Positions 42,654-56,015 of a stretch of 64,000 nucleotides of DNA are shown one piece after another. The first letter of the stretch is position 1. The number at the start of each line of letters is the position of its first letter. Both the position numbers and the translations under genes were made by a program. The notes below the pieces were generated by a model. The model searched no databases. It worked only from the letters and a program-made list of their open reading frames with translations, and was not told the DNA's origin. Source of the DNA: Toxorhynchites rutilus septentrionalis (taxonomy: Eukaryota > Arthropoda > Insecta > Diptera > Culicidae); the NCBI RefSeq assembly GCF_029784135.1, contig NC_073745.1:308526834-308590833 (forward strand). The letters run 5' to 3'.

Positions 42654-44800
42654 TTTTTTTGTTTATCCTCTAGTAGTGAACGATTCGTGTCGAATGAGGA
42701 ATTTGTGGTTGAACAAATAACCCCGGTTTATATGACCCGACTGCCGGAGAACGTTCAGATATTCTACGAGGAGAGTGACCCAGCAAACATTAAATTGTAT
42801 AACTTGACATATTCTAAGTCATATATAAAGTGGTATCGAATCACAATCGTATATAATGTCGATCAAAGTATACATCGTGTTTTTCATTTTTTAACACACA
42901 CTATTTTTTTTTTCTTTCTTTATTAAAGAGATTTTCAGCCAAAGGCTGGTTCATCTCTAAAAACACACACTATCGTAAAATCAGTCTAAGTGACATCATA
43001 TATGTATTTCATGCAGATGCAGTTCGTAAGCCACTTAAGCATATATTTGAAATCAATCTAGTACTGCGAAAAATCTTGTTATATTCTGTGGAGAATCATT
43101 TTACAGTAAGTTATATTAGATCGTAATGGAGGACATATCACATTATATTTTGAATTTGACACACCAAGATTCTTCTTATTGTTATTGAATGGTACTGATG
43201 CTCCTAGAGGAAATTTGGCGCTTCCACGTTTGTAGAGATTACTGTACCAAATAACACGCCTTGAATATATCCTGAGTGGGAAGCGTAGGAATGTGCAATT
43301 CCTCGCCATTTTTTTTATTTCCAGCGTCGCCCAGAACACACTTTCTAGGAGTTTTCTCTAATAATTGAATCCCGAAATATTGGCTATATTTCCACCTAAT
43401 CTACACTCGATTGATTCCCTTGGCTGGTGGGAAGACGGGATGAGCGAAAAATTGTGCACACCCAATTACCACCTCAATCAAGTATCAATCGAAAATCAAA
43501 TCAAATTTAACGCCCGACGTAATCGGCTTGCAATCATCCTCTCTCCGCCGTCGTTTCTTTATAGTAGGTAAACTTCCAGGAATCCTTCCAGACAGCAGCG
43601 CACCGCAGCCTGAAGAGTTTTCCGATTCACGCTTCACGGCTGGAGGCTGCCAAAAATCGTCTTCCATATCAATATGCACCAGCTCGTTTCAGCTCGAAAC
43701 GTTCGATCGGCTGTTTGCCCCGTAGCTACCAGACGTCAGACGCCAGGAATAGAAGTGAAGCGTCGCAAAGCGAATGTTATAACATTCCATGCGGCATTTC
43801 ACAATCGAACTCCTACGCATGACGAAGGCTGGAAAAGCTTGTCTGAATTTACCCCAATTTTCGTGACGAGAAAATTGTCCCAATCATTACATGCCATACT
43901 CGGGTGTGGAAGGCGGAGGTGAACCGATCCCTAAGGAAGATTGCTCGAGAGTTTGATCCCTCTTAAGAGGTAAGAAGGGGTTGCTCGGTGTGCGTTTCGG
44001 CGATGCCTGGCGATGATGATAATGATTCTTCTAATTTTGGAACGAAGTGTGAAAAACAAGGTCTTCGGAGAGGGGGGAAAGCACCAAAGGCGCCGAAAGG
44101 AATAGCAACGTTCACCACATGGAATGAAACAGCAAAAAATCAATTAAAACAAGGGTTAAAACGGTATTTGACTGTTAAGCGGATTACAGTTTGTTTTTTT
44201 TTGCTCCCCGCTTCGCCGTTTAGTATGTTCCCCTTTCACCAAGGGAAACGATGGAAACCCTGGGGCAACCAATTAAACATCAAATCCGTTTGGTGATTTG
44301 CTTTATGTGGTTAATGGAAAGTTTCACATTATCGAGTGAACAGAACTGTCAATGAAGAATATGTGGATTCATCTGCTGATCACAATTCATAATCACGGAA
44401 ATGTTTTACTTTTCACTACGGATGGGTCAATGACTGTTGAGTGATGTAGTTCTGATATCGCTCGTAATTTAAAAAAAGATTTAAATGTAGATATTCATTT
44501 GTTATTTGTTTTTACAGCAACAGAAATAAGAACAGTACGAAAACACAATAATCATTGACCTATTGCGAAGCAGCGGAATGAGCATAATGCTCCGCAGTAA
44601 AAGGGTTAGATATAAACAAACTCAGTTATCATTTGGTTTTCATAAAATACACATCTTCATTCGTAAATTTCTTCCTTTTTCATTTGTTCGTATTTTTTCG
44701 TGCAACAATATACTGGTACAAAAATTTGTTTTGTCTTTTGACGTTATCCACGAATCAAGCAATTAAATTAATTAAATTAATTAAATAAGGCAACCGTCAC
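42654..44800. other. Mostly unassigned; fragments of H and of a SINE
   Basis: 42780-42900 is the left end of a family H element (CCCAGCAAACATTAAATTG). 43232-43285 (CAAATAACACGCCTTGAATAT, CTGAGTGG.AAGC) matches the body of the SINE at 61848-62036 and is a fragment of it. 43300-44800 has no recognised feature; short frames there lack signatures. Confidence 0.45.
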
Positions 44801-45204
44801 TCCAAATGCTTCTTGCTACGGAATATGCGCCAACACTGGGAGTGTCTGCTTGGAATACAAAAATTGTCTCCCCTCTGGTACCGGATCAAAATAGATCGTG
44901 TCAAGAACCTTATTGAACTAACTCTTCCGATTCAGCTGATCCCACATTTTCCCATTCGAAAACCTCTTCCAACTCTTCTGGTCGGTTCGCTCGGAATAAA
45001 ATATAAACATAATACATATATCAAATTATATATCTAATTAGCAAAATACTTACAGTTCGTTCAGGTTTCTTAAAAATGGACCAATCTTAAAAACACTGTC
45101 TGTTAAGATGAAGGCGGAAGCTAGTCACAAATGGCTGCCACAATGGCGCTCATTTCTTCCCCTCTCTCACCCCTCGCCCGAAAATCAATAATTTTGCGAA
45201 ACAG

Positions 45205-46503
45205 TGTGAGGAAAATGATCGTTTTCGCACACTTCCCATCCAGTAATATCAACCAAACTCTAATCGATTACTCACAAGATATTAAATTTTCATCTGCTGT
45301 CGCACTGTATAGTGAAAAACGTCGGAATACTCGAGCTAGTGCTCTGAAAGTTAAATTTTCATTTTTCAATTTTCGGCAATGGTTTTGTTTGTACTGGTGA
45401 AAGCATCGTTATTTTTTCGACACTGATGCCAGACAACATCATCGAAACAGCTATAAAAACCACTCAATAAAATGTGATTACTGAGTCATAGCGTTTCATG
45501 CCATGAAAAGCAATAGAATAAAATTGTGTTGATATCAATACAATTATTATTTTTACGTTTAATGGGTCTATTATGTGAGTTTAATCAACTTTAACATTGG
45601 TTAAGCAAATTGTATTGCAGAGCTCGGAACACTGCCACGGCTACCTATGCTTTCAAAAACAGTGAACGGAAAAGTATTACATTCGATCAAAATGTCTCGG
45701 CCAACGAAGAGAAGGGTTAAGGCTCTCCAACGTCAATATGTGAAAACAATACGATCAATGAAGGAAAATATTAGGCGGCTCGCACACAGGAGCAATAAGC
45801 AACTAGCAACTGTTAACATGCAATACGCAATATTATCGCCAATGGATTATTCCATTTAATTTTTGTTGATCTCGCACACCGACGCAATACGATATTGCTG
45901 TCGCCTTTACAGAGCAACACATGTCGCTAGCAACAAAGCGTGTCGGTTGAAGAGCAACTTATCGCCCATATTTTGACAAGTTTCGTACATTAGCCGATTG
46001 TTTGCATAATGTCAGGGGTTTTTATTGCTCTGGTATGCGAAGAACAACAAAATATGTTGCCTGTTGTATATTGCGTATTGCAGTTTGCTAGTTGCTTATT
46101 GCTGCGGTGTGCGAGCCGCCTTAAGGAATTATCAACATCGAGTTCCTATGCGGAAGAACTTGTTCATACCAAAAGAGCCCCAATTCGCATGTGTTATAAT
46201 TAGCTCATGTTACGCTCGCGTATAACCAGAATTTTACTTCATATGCAAATGCACCTTCTATATATATTTATATTTGCAATTGTTCATCGGAACATATCGT
46301 TCATACATTTTACTTTAGTATTGAATTGTTATTTTTTTCAAATGTATTCAAAGACTTGTGTCAATGAAGCGCCACACAGTCTGATAAGTGAATTGATCTA
46401 TTTACGTGTGCTTTGCTCTTCTCTCACAAACACTATAACCCCATTTTTACACGTGGATTTACCTATCCTACTACAATGGCTAGCTTCCACCTTCACCTTA
46501 ATA
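45205..46503 (+). repeat. Family D repeat, copy D2
   Basis: Collinear with D1 (4640-5572): AAAATGATCGTTTTCGCACAC at the left, GAGCTCGGAACACTGCCACGG in the middle, CGCCACACAGTCTGATAAGTG and GCTTCCACCTTCACC at the right. It is longer because of the MITE at 45774-46120. Class unknown. Confidence 0.7.
45774..46120. mobile_element. Harbinger-like MITE (347 bp), TTA duplication
   Basis: The termini GGCGGCTCGCACAC are inverted, and similarity continues inward (CAGCAATAAGCAACTAGCAA on both arms). TTA flanks it at 45771-45773 and 46121-46123. D1 has the uninterrupted sequence at ~5215, which confirms the borders. A 3-bp TTA duplication with GG-starting termini is the usual PIF/Harbinger pattern. Confidence 0.85.
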
Positions 46504-47291
46504 TAACATTGCGCCGCCAATGAAACTTGGATGAATGAACATTGAGAATCTTGTTGCAAACATTTTTCTCTCTCACTCCAGAATATTTCTTCAAGATGGA
46601 CATATCTATAGGCTATTAACCAGGAAGATACTAAACGCCCATCTTTTTGCATCCAACATAGAACATCATGAGCAAAAAAATCCTAACCTAGAATTTAAAA
46701 TGAGGGGCTTCGCGCCATACTGCAGCAGTGATTTTAGTTGCAGATCGCCAAATGTAACTTCCGGATGAGTATCGAACATATCGTTTACCAAAGGAAACTA
46801 TCCAACGGAATCATTGGCTTTTTCTTTTTCTTCTCCTTCTTCTATTTGGCTTTAATAGGCTTTAAACTTCACAGTTCATTCGCCTCTAACTGAATCATTG
46901 GCTACAGGTCATTGCAAACGCTGAACATATTTGCATCAATGTTGACTCCAAACAGTAAACAATGCTTTCAGGGTTCACGCGCGAGCCTAGCTTTATGCGG
47001 CTAGCGATGTCCGGTAATCGGTCGATTAAAGGATTAATCGATTAATCGAACACTTTGTACATCGATTATTAATCGAATGAACACTGTGCAACCGATAATC
47101 GAAACGAATGAATAATTTGAGCCAATTAATCGATCCAAATTCAGAGAAAAATAAACCGGTGAGATCACTGATATTTTATTTTTTTAAAAGGTGTTTTGAT
47201 TACATTGAATGTCCCATGTAGTGTCTAATTCCACCTCGCAAACATGTTTGCAACGGTCCGCATGTCTTTTGTCAGTGAACTTTTGCCTATA
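46504..47291. other. Unassigned sequence
   Basis: No gene is recognised. 47020-47110 is rich in ATTAATCGATTAAT and related self-complementary motifs and may be the middle of a small palindromic repeat. Confidence 0.35.
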
Positions 47292-48164
47292 GGGTAGGAA
47301 AGACGGACACCCCTGTATTATAGATAAATTATATTTTTATCTTAGACTTTAATGATGTACAAACTTGCAATATAGTGTATCAATACCTTTGACACTTACT
47401 GTGTACATCTAGCTGGATTTCTGTTAAAATTGTAAATAAAAACAAAAAAGTAATCTACAAAGAGCAGCTCGATGTAAATTTTCGTCTGCAAGAAAATAAA
47501 GTTCTCATTGCTATAGAGTAATTTTTTGGGGTATTTTTCGTTACGTAAATGTTTTACCATCACTTCTCTTCCAGTTTTCTCATTTTTACTCCAGAAATAT
47601 TGACGAAAATAAAATACTAAACAAGTCGGGTAAGACGGACACTTCACCGACAAAAGCAAACATTTTGTTTTGAAAACAATTTGATTATCTACTCCATTTT
47701 TTATTAACAGATTCCCACTAACTACGTTTGCAAGTGCAACCACATGTCATGGACGAATCAGCAGAGCGATTTTTAATACATAATCCGAATTTGTCATTCC
47801 GAATGCCGGAAGCTATTTTGAACATGAAAAAATGAGTAAAATTACAGGCCCTTCTAGGTGATTTTAGTCTAGCCTTTTTGTTAGATCATTTTAAGGCATA
47901 TTTGAAGACCTCCAAAACTTATCGAGTACATAAACTTGAATTTTCAGTTGGTGTCCATCTTTCCCGCCAATTATCCGTCTTTCCCGACTCAATCTTATTT
48001 TTTCAAAGATGCCGGACACATTCATTTTTCAAAATTTCTGCCTCAACGACAGATTATATTAAAAAAGAGACCTAGACTATCAATTTGTGGTGAAATAGCT
48101 ATATATTTTTTGTGAAATTCACGAAAAAATCAACTTTTACTTAGGGTGTTCGTCTTTACCACCC
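47292..48164. mobile_element. TIR element / MITE (0.87 kb)
   Basis: GGGTAGGAAAGACGGACACCC at the left is mirrored by GGGTGTTCGTCTTTACCACCC at the right (about 17 of 21 match when inverted). The motif GTAAGACGGACAC repeats inside. No transposase is seen and the target duplication is not clear. Confidence 0.6.
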
Positions 48165-49091
48165 TTCCGCTATCAGAGATCGAAATTCTCGCTCGGCTGC
48201 TAGATAAGTAGGGGAACTTTGGGTAAGACGCACCACCATTAAAAATGATGGAAAACGCACTTCCTTTTTCCATTATAAATACAATTAAATGTATTGTAGC
48301 ACCAAAAACCACGTCTATCTTCAAAAAATAATTATATATTAAAAACTGCATGCTTTCATGCAACTTTAACCGCTTCTGTCATAAGACTTTTGAAGCATTG
48401 AAAAACTTATTTATTTTTTTTCAAATTCCAATACATTCACAAATGTTACCAGAGTTATCAATTGAGTTTGAATAAAAAAATGTGAAAAAATAATTTCTTT
48501 TATCAATTTTATAATCCATCTCATAATGGGGCACATCGCTCCAATATGAAAATGAACAAAAGAGAGTTAGTGAGTTCCAGTGTTACATATTCACTCAGAT
48601 ATGTTCTGCAATTGTTTTATACCCAAATAGTTTCTGAAATGCATAAAACCATTTTCAGATATCTTTTCTTGTATTATGTGATAAGAACCAGAACGAACAA
48701 AATTATTTCAATGTTTCTTACTACTGAAATCCATACATTATTAAGAATAATACGAACCTTAGAATAAAAATAAAAATTCATAAATACAAAGGCCAAAAGT
48801 CTAGCAACACAGTTGTGAACAGCGGCACGTAGCAATATATTGTTGATCAGCGGCACATATTAATACGCTTGTAAACAAAAATATTGGACTCAAAATTCTT
48901 TGGCGTTTTCAGCGTTTGATAACAAAAATGCCTCGAAAATTCATTATCATCTCGCCCGGACTTCCCCTAGTACTGAAAATATGGAACGAAAAATCAGAGC
49001 TAACTTTACCAACGTTAGCCTGTTTAAACAGCGTCTAAACGACCTGCATTTGGACAGCGTCTGAATTGTAAAACGTCGTTTAGGTTTTTTT
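48165..49091. other. Unassigned AT-rich sequence
   Basis: No gene is recognised. GGGGAACTTTGGGTAAGACGC at 48212 resembles the termini of the preceding element type and may be the start of a related one. Confidence 0.35.
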
Positions 49092-50925
49092 GACGTAGAA
49101 CTACGTCTTTCAGGAAGGGTGCCAAATCAGAAAACAAGTCACGTTTTTATGAAATAAACTTAACGTTAATAACTATTTTTACTGTGAACGAATTCTCATG
49201 GTTTGCATACCAATCGAATCGGAAATTCTCTAAGATTGGTTTGATATGCTATATATTACAATTTGCTAATCTCTAAACGATGTAAATTCAAGAAAACTGG
49301 AAGAACTTCCTTTTTTTTCCATACATTTGTTCTGCCGATTTGCGTGCTAACCCTACCGGTATTTCGAATGCATATAACTCGAACATTTCTTAACAGATCG
49401 GAAAGATGTTTGCATCAATTGATGGTGTAATAGAATTATAGGACAGATAGCTAATTCATTTCCTGAGTGTATCCGTTTATTGCATGTCTCATGTATTTCT
49501 GATTTGTGTGTATTCCGTTCCAGCTAGTTCCTTAAGAAGCTGTGTTGACAACCAAGATGGTGGAGTTAACAGGTGGCTCGTAATTTACACTATTTAGAAA
49601 AGACGTTTGAGAAATGGCAAGACGAAAAGTTTGTATTTGTTTATGTTATTACTTACGTTGGTATGGTTACATTTGATTTCGTCGAAGGTATTTGAAGCAG
49701 TATAATAAATAAACAGTTGTCGTTGAAAATAGTAAAATGATTATGATTCCGCCAGCTGGCTCGGCTAATGAGATTCAGGGAGTGCTTTGATCGTGGTACC
49801 GCCACTGGCGCATAATTTGCAGCTTTGTATTTTGTGCTGGTTCATAACGAAAATCAACCGTGCCGGCGAAACTGTAGTCAATGTTTAGTGTTGTTTGGAT
49901 ACCATCTATGTAAATAAGTTCAAACTTACGGGATAAGTCCGAACGTCAATTCTGACATTACGTTTTATCTTCCACTTCACTTTCCTTGTTGACAACCATG
50001 TTTTTCAAAAAATAACGGTCATTCGTGTTCAGACCTGTACACCTCGTGGAAGGAAAAATCTTAAATACTACTATACAAAAGAAATTCGATCATTTTATTC
50101 GGTAATTATAATGGGAAATATTTCTACGCGTCTATCACAATTAATAAAATATTATTTTCCATGAGATGAATAATTGAATAACTGTAAAATGCCAAGCTCT
50201 ATTTAAACGCCCTAACTGCCAAGTTTTGATTGGTCCGATTTACGGTTTCCCCAACACATACTTCAAAATCGATGTACCTGTGGAAATCCGCTCTGCAAAT
50301 ATCCATGCAAGTCGGGGGTATTTTTGTTCCCATCGAGCTGTGTTTCCCTAACACGGGCTTCAAAATCAATGGGCCTGGGGGAATCCGTTTTGTCAAAACA
50401 TGTAAGTCGTGGGTATTTTTTTTTTCCACTGAGCTGTGTTTCCCTAACACGGACTTCAGCATTATTGTGCCTGGGGGAATCGGTTTTGCAAATACATGCA
50501 AGTCGAGGGTATTTTTTGGTGTTGAGTACTTTTATACTCACTTGTCGTCGTGCAGACCGGAATATGTTTCCCTAAAACGTAACTAAACTGAGAAGCCTGG
50601 AAAAATCGTCATTTCAGATACTGGGGGTGAATGTTCGTTCGAGAACAACGTAAACATGAGATGTTCAATAATTTCAGAGGGAAATGTAAAATACAATGAT
50701 CGTTTGACAATTCTTCCGTTCACATATTTTGGTAGTCCTAGGAATCATATCAAACGTAAAAGGAGGTTCATCAAATTTATTTGTAAAGAAGAACATAATC
50801 TATTACAATCGTTTCGATGCATTCTTAAATAATATTCGAAGTGGTAAACAAGTGGATTGCATAATATAATTGCGTAGTTCTACGTCGAAAATATACGGTC
50901 GTGTCCTAGATACAACACCTTACAA
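49092..50925 (+). mobile_element. Family E element, copy E4, with an insert
   Basis: The left end GACGTAGAACTACGTC and right end GCGTAGTTCTACGTCG, GGTCGTGTCC, TACAA match E3. The sequence runs in parallel with E3 up to 49425 and again from 50111, with a 685-bp insert between. It contains about three 95-bp units (50245-50500). Confidence 0.75.
49426..50110 (+). mobile_element. Solo-LTR-like insert (685 bp) in E4
   Basis: E3 gives the empty site at ~41940. The insert begins TGTAATAGAATTATAG and ends GGTAATTATA, flanked by ATGG on both sides (49422-49425, 50111-50114). It is non-coding and holds AATAAATAAACAG (possible polyadenylation signal) near 49700. Length, TG start and 4-bp duplication suggest a solo LTR, but the end is not CA, so the class is uncertain. 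Confidence 0.55.
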
Positions 50926-53040
50926 TTTTTACGTCTGAATTGTAAAAATTACCCAAATTAAATTAACCCATCTCATGTTCACTTTACGATGAAATACGAT
51001 GTCAACGCATGTTTCCATGCAATGTTTTCAGCTGTACCGAAGAAGTGAAAAACCATTATCGGCATCAAGAAGTGACTGGAAAAAAAACCATTTTTCGGCA
51101 ATCTGACTCGCCGAAAAATAAAAATCGGCCTTGTGTTTCTCGCGAGAATCGAAGTGAGCGTGTAACATTCTCTCGCCACCTATATTCTCAACTATTTTTC
51201 CCTATGGGCGAAATTGGATGTTTTTTCATTCAAATCGACAAGCATTTCAATCTCTGATATTTACTGTACTCAATGGAATTTACTTTCCGAGTAAAAAGGT
51301 TTTTGGGAATGTGTTGCATTTTAGATAACTTTTTTCGGATATACTTCTACCCGTAAACAATATTTTCTACGATTAATACAATCGAAACAAAACATCGCTC
51401 TCCTTTGACATATTACTATTTGGCGGCCTGTTTGCAAATAAATTTTAATGGATTTGAACAAAAATATTAAAAGCATGTCGAAAATATCCATGCCGCATGG
51501 TTTCTCTTTGGTGAGAAACGCATAAGCATATCTCTTCGTATTGATTCAGTCGGTTGATCAAACTATCGACTGATAAAAAACAGCAGTGTGCGGGGGCTCT
51601 TAGCCAATATCGAGATTTGTACCGAATATACTTGATCAAGGAAGTTATATGGTGATCTACATTATCATCACAGGTGTTTTTATTATTATTTTTACGTGTT
51701 TTTGAGATATCGTGAAGAATAGCAGTTCTCCCGGTTGTCTTGCTAGGTTGGTAAGTTGGGGATGTTGTCTCGGTTACCTTCTCAGGTTTCCTAAAGATAA
51801 CTCTCCGTCGTTGTATAGAGCCCAGCATTGGTCCCTAGGAGGGATTTTGATGCGCGCTGATTGGAGGGCGCAGCAGGAAAAAGTCGGGGTTAACGTGTTA
51901 AATATCTAATTACTAAAAATTTAAAAAAAAAAACAAAAATAATCAAAATTCTAAAAATCTAAGAATAAAAATTTTAAATCTGAAAACTTAAAAATTTAAA
52001 TATTTAAAAATTCTAAAATTTAAGATTTTAGGATCACATCACTTACCGCAGTGAATCCTGATTTTTAACCATTCCCACTAACAACTATTCCTTCCATGAT
52101 AAACGCTAGGGAACCACGCTATAGAGGCGACCCTTCTGGCCTTCGGGCGACGAATATCATACTAACATTCCTTCCCTTCCCCTGGTGACTGTAAGGACGT
52201 GGCCGGCGTCGTTATTGACCGTTTAAAGCTCGAATCACCGAAAATTGCACAACGAGAATTATTTGCTAGTCCCAAGCGTCATTCTGTGTGTTCTTTGTGC
52301 AATTTGGTTGGTTCAGGTCAATCACGGAGAGCAACTACGAATTGTACAGTCTACCCAAGCTCAAGCTCAAGCAGTGTGCGGGGGCTCTTAGCCTTAAAGA
52401 GCAAAAAGGAAAGGGCAGAACACGGCATGTTAATTGTGCCTACACTTATTTCTAAAAATGACACAATGAAGTATCCAGCATCACTTTCAAATTTTCTCGT
52501 ATTTTTGTTGTTCTTTCGTGTTGTTTTGATTCAATCTTATTTATCAACAGGAGATTCGACAAAATCATAATCTGTAAGCGTGTTTCGGGTGAATGTTACA
52601 CAATCCGTTCACGTGCACAAAACGAGAAAAGAGTTTTCTATATTGAGCGCGAAACTAGAGCAGCAATATGATGAGCCAGCAACAATGCTGGGGAGGTGAA
52701 ACGAGAATTGTAATAAGTACCTTTTCGAGTAACAACTTGTCAATAAGAGAGACCTTGTAAAGCCCTGCGAGCGATAAGTCATGAAATACATCGCCGGTTT
52801 TGTTAGATTCTATACGCGTTTTCGTGATATTGAGAAGTACAGGAGTTGCTCCTAGTTATAGAGATCTTATAGAGATCCTACGCCGCAGAGGATTCGAATA
52901 CATTCGATTTTCGGGATTTCGTTCCACATGCGAAATGTACTGTCTACCCTAGCTGAAGCTTCATTCTTAAAAAGCGCCTCTGCTGGACCCTCGGATGAGA
53001 ACTGCTTGTTAGCTGCTGAGCAATTCCAAATGAAATCGAC
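50926..53040. other. Unassigned sequence with repeat fragments
   Basis: No gene is recognised. The 24-bp sequence AGCAGTGTGC-GGGGGCTCTTAGCC occurs at 51582-51605 and 52370-52393. 51905-52030 is a very A/T-rich low-complexity run. 52045-52210 (CTTACCGCAGTGAATCCTG, GGAACCACGCTATAGAGGCG, CTGGCCTTCGGGCGACG) looks like the conserved end of a dispersed retroelement, but I cannot assign it. Confidence 0.4.
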
Positions 53041-53765
53041 AATTGACAAAACATGAGTATTTTTGATTCGAATGAATGTTTGTATTCCGTTGAAGGAAAT
53101 GTGAGTTTTCCACAGCAATTTGGATTTTTTTTACTCAAGCGTAACTTTTGAAAAGGGCGTATCGATTTTAGTAGGAGAAATCTTTGATAATTTATATCTC
53201 AAAAGCTATGAGTCGTACTGAAATAGTGTCTTAGAAAGAGTTATAGAGTATTGATGTCTAAACTTGAAAAAAATATACACTGCAATATCCAAAATACATA
53301 TTTTTTATTTTTTTTTTTCATATAAAATAGAAGTCATGTAGAAAATTTAAAAAATGGGCCCAAGATGGTAAAACTATTTTTGACAAACTTTGTGGAACAT
53401 CGAATTTTTATGAATTTTCAAAGCTTCGAATTTTTGTATGTTAACAATCGTTTTTAGCCACAAATTATGATTTCTGATGTGATTTAAAACAAAAAAGCTC
53501 ATTATAAATCTTCTTCTAAATGTAGCCATTCTCGATATATTTTTAAAAATATTTTTAATTTATTGTCTTTTTTATAGTAAATATTCCCTTTTAATATGTT
53601 CGTCGTGTTATACCGTCATGTTCATGAAATTTTATGAATTTGCTTATAATTTCAACAACTTTCCCAAATACATCATCATGGTAAAAATATATGTTTAGGA
53701 GTAACGTTGAAAATCATTTGAACACATGTGGGTTAATATAAAACGTAGCGATATTATTTTTTTAT
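53041..53765 (+). repeat. Left arm of a long inverted repeat
   Basis: It is the inverted counterpart of 58036-58512: GATTCGAATGAA.GTTTGTATTCCG, AAGCGTAACTTTTGAAAAGGG, AGTAGGAGAAATCTTTGATA, GTCTTAGAAAGAGTTATAG, ATATATGTTTAGGAGT.ACG and AACGTAGCGATATTA occur in the same order. The left arm has ~300 bp (about 53300-53620) not present in the right arm. Outer borders are not resolved. Confidence 0.8.
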
Positions 53766-53981
53766 CTTAATACAAACTTTTAACATGCTATACATGTTGC
53801 GCCAACAGAACAACATTTATAAAAGGAAAAAATATAATTCTCTACAATTTGGTCAAATAATTCCTATATTTATCGGAGTTTAAGAGATACTAATAATAAT
53901 ACTAGAATTTTTAGCATTTATTTTTATCAACTAACAATTTTGTTGTATATAATTTAATTTTTTCATTATTTTCTTATATTT

Positions 53982-55988
53982 CTATATATGTTTATTATAT
54001 GTATTTCTTGCTGCATTGTCGTTAGAGTACAACTTTGCTGCTACTTCATTCTCGGATACAGGTACAAAAGAATGATACTTTTGGGTACCTGGAATTTGTT
54101 TGGTGTTATCATACATGCTACTCAACTCTTCCACACCCTGATCATATTCTTCTTGTGACATATAAGAAAATGACAATTTTGTAAGATAGTCTTCTTTTCG
54201 CTTGCTAGCCCAGTCAAATAACGTTTTTGCACTCGTAATCGGATGTTCATGCTGCCTAGCCAAACTAGCCCTTGTTGCCATCCGTTTTAATGTACCACCA
54301 ATTGCATCACAAGGTCCTTTGCCGTGTGATGTTGCAAAAAAATGCCATTCAGCGTCAATGTCGTATTTCGATTTAAACTGACATAAACTCGCAAAATTTT
54401 CCCTATTTGTGTCATGACTTAAAGCTTCAGATATAACTACAAAGCTTAAATTTGCAAGAGAACCTTTTTCATCTCTATAATAAACAACGAACGGATGGAT
54501 TGTTGCTTGATCATTGTTCCAGTGATGACTTTGAACTTCATCTTGAAGCACAAATGAATAATTTTCGGAAAAATCGCAAATCACAACAAGCTCATTTTCT
54601 TGCAAATTAGCTTTTATATTGTTAAGAAATGTGGACTGTTGTGTTTAAATGTAATCATGAGTAAGTAATTTTTCTATTTTTTCGCAAAAATACGATACAA
54701 ATTCTTCCACCGGTTTACAAGAGTTTCTATGTCGCATCGATCAGTAGAAATCCATTGTGCATAAGTGATTTCAATTAAATTGCGTTCCTGAAGCTCATCT
54801 AGGAACCCGTTTCCAAACTCGTCCATTGTTGGGCATTTTTTACATTCACGAAGGTAACAGTATTTCGTTCTATTTGATATGTTACATAGTATTTTTTCCA
54901 TATATTCTTTGCATTCAATGTTAAAGGAATATTTTTTGAGACTATGAAGCATAAGATTTACATTTTCATGGAATGTACAAACACAAACGTTATGATTTCC
55001 TGAACTACTCAGCAATTTGCAATGCTTCGGACGCATTGATGCAAAAGAGCTAAATCCAATTTTGCAATTTGGATTAAGTTGCTTAAATCTGTTGAAAGTT
55101 TCCCGTAATGATGTTATTAATAACCTTTTTTGGATGTGTTGACGCTTCCCATCTTTGGCTACAGAAACATAGTTTCTTTCTCCAGGTAATGATCGTCGTC
55201 ATCATAAAATTCCGAAACATGATTTTTAACATCTTCACTTAAACTTGGTCCATATTTGTTATGTGGTGTCGACAATACACCTTTTTCATTTGCCAGTTTT
55301 TTGGCTTGAATTGCCATATGTTGGCAATGTGTGTTATTAAGGCCAAATTCTTCTTCCATTTTTTGCACGGACCAAAACTTAGGTAAAACTGTTAAAATTC
55401 AAACTTTTTCTGATCTTGTTGTCTCTGTGTGGTCAAATTTCTCTTTGAGCAGATTAATAATCTCATCAAACTCTTTTGCCTTTTGTTCAAAGTTCGACTC
55501 TTCGTCTTCTTCATGTGAAAAGGAAAATAGATTTCTCTTAATACCTATAGAAATTTCTTTGAATTTTTGTTCGGAGTAACTAACCTGTTCAAGACTTTTC
55601 GTCATTATTGGTGAAACGTTATTATCGGCGATTCCCTTGTTGAATAGCTCAATGTTGTACGTTCGGGAATACTCTGATATATTGCTGTTTTCGGAATCTT
55701 GCGAAGATGCTGAAACGACTGAAACTATTAATGGTACTTCTTCTAAAGTATTTCCTACTGCTGCACTGAACTGCTCCTCAGTATTACACTGCTTTGGTTT
55801 GGAAGAGTATACAGATAAACGGCATGATCCGCAAATTTTTAAAGATGTATCTAAAAAGATATTGCATCCCATTCACTTAAGTTTATCAATCATTGACACG
55901 GTTAAGAAACGCTTTTCAGATGAACATTTCTTACCGTTTTTCGGAAACGGGTTCGTCTACAACACGAAAAAAAAATTTTGTAGTCCAT
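53982..55988 (-). pseudogene. Decayed gene for an uncharacterised TE-type protein
   Basis: Minus strand, from an ATG at 55988-55986. Readable pieces in order: an N-terminal part with KNGKKCSSEKRFLTVS and IFLDTSLKICGSCRLS; an acidic Ser-rich part; LSEDVKNHVSEFY; VSVAKDGKRQHIQKRLL; MRPKHCKLL with NVCVCTFHENVNLML; CDFSENYSF with HHWNNDQATIHPFVVYY; and ATSHGKGPCDAIGG. Disruptions include a frameshift in the T-run near 55970, an in-frame stop at 55873-55875, stops near 55399, a frameshift near 55185, a frameshift near 54675 and a TAA near 54645. I know such proteins as multicopy, unnamed families in aphids, hydra and other invertebrates; the D, H and D positions suggest a DDE-like nuclease but that is inference. 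It lies between inverted repeats, as a transposase would. Confidence 0.6.
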
Positions 55989-56015
55989 TGTGGTATACTG
56001 TTATTCACTCTATAA

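Noticed and set aside
51445..51828. 127-codon minus-strand frame
   Set aside because: There is no family signature and it lies in mixed repeat fragments.
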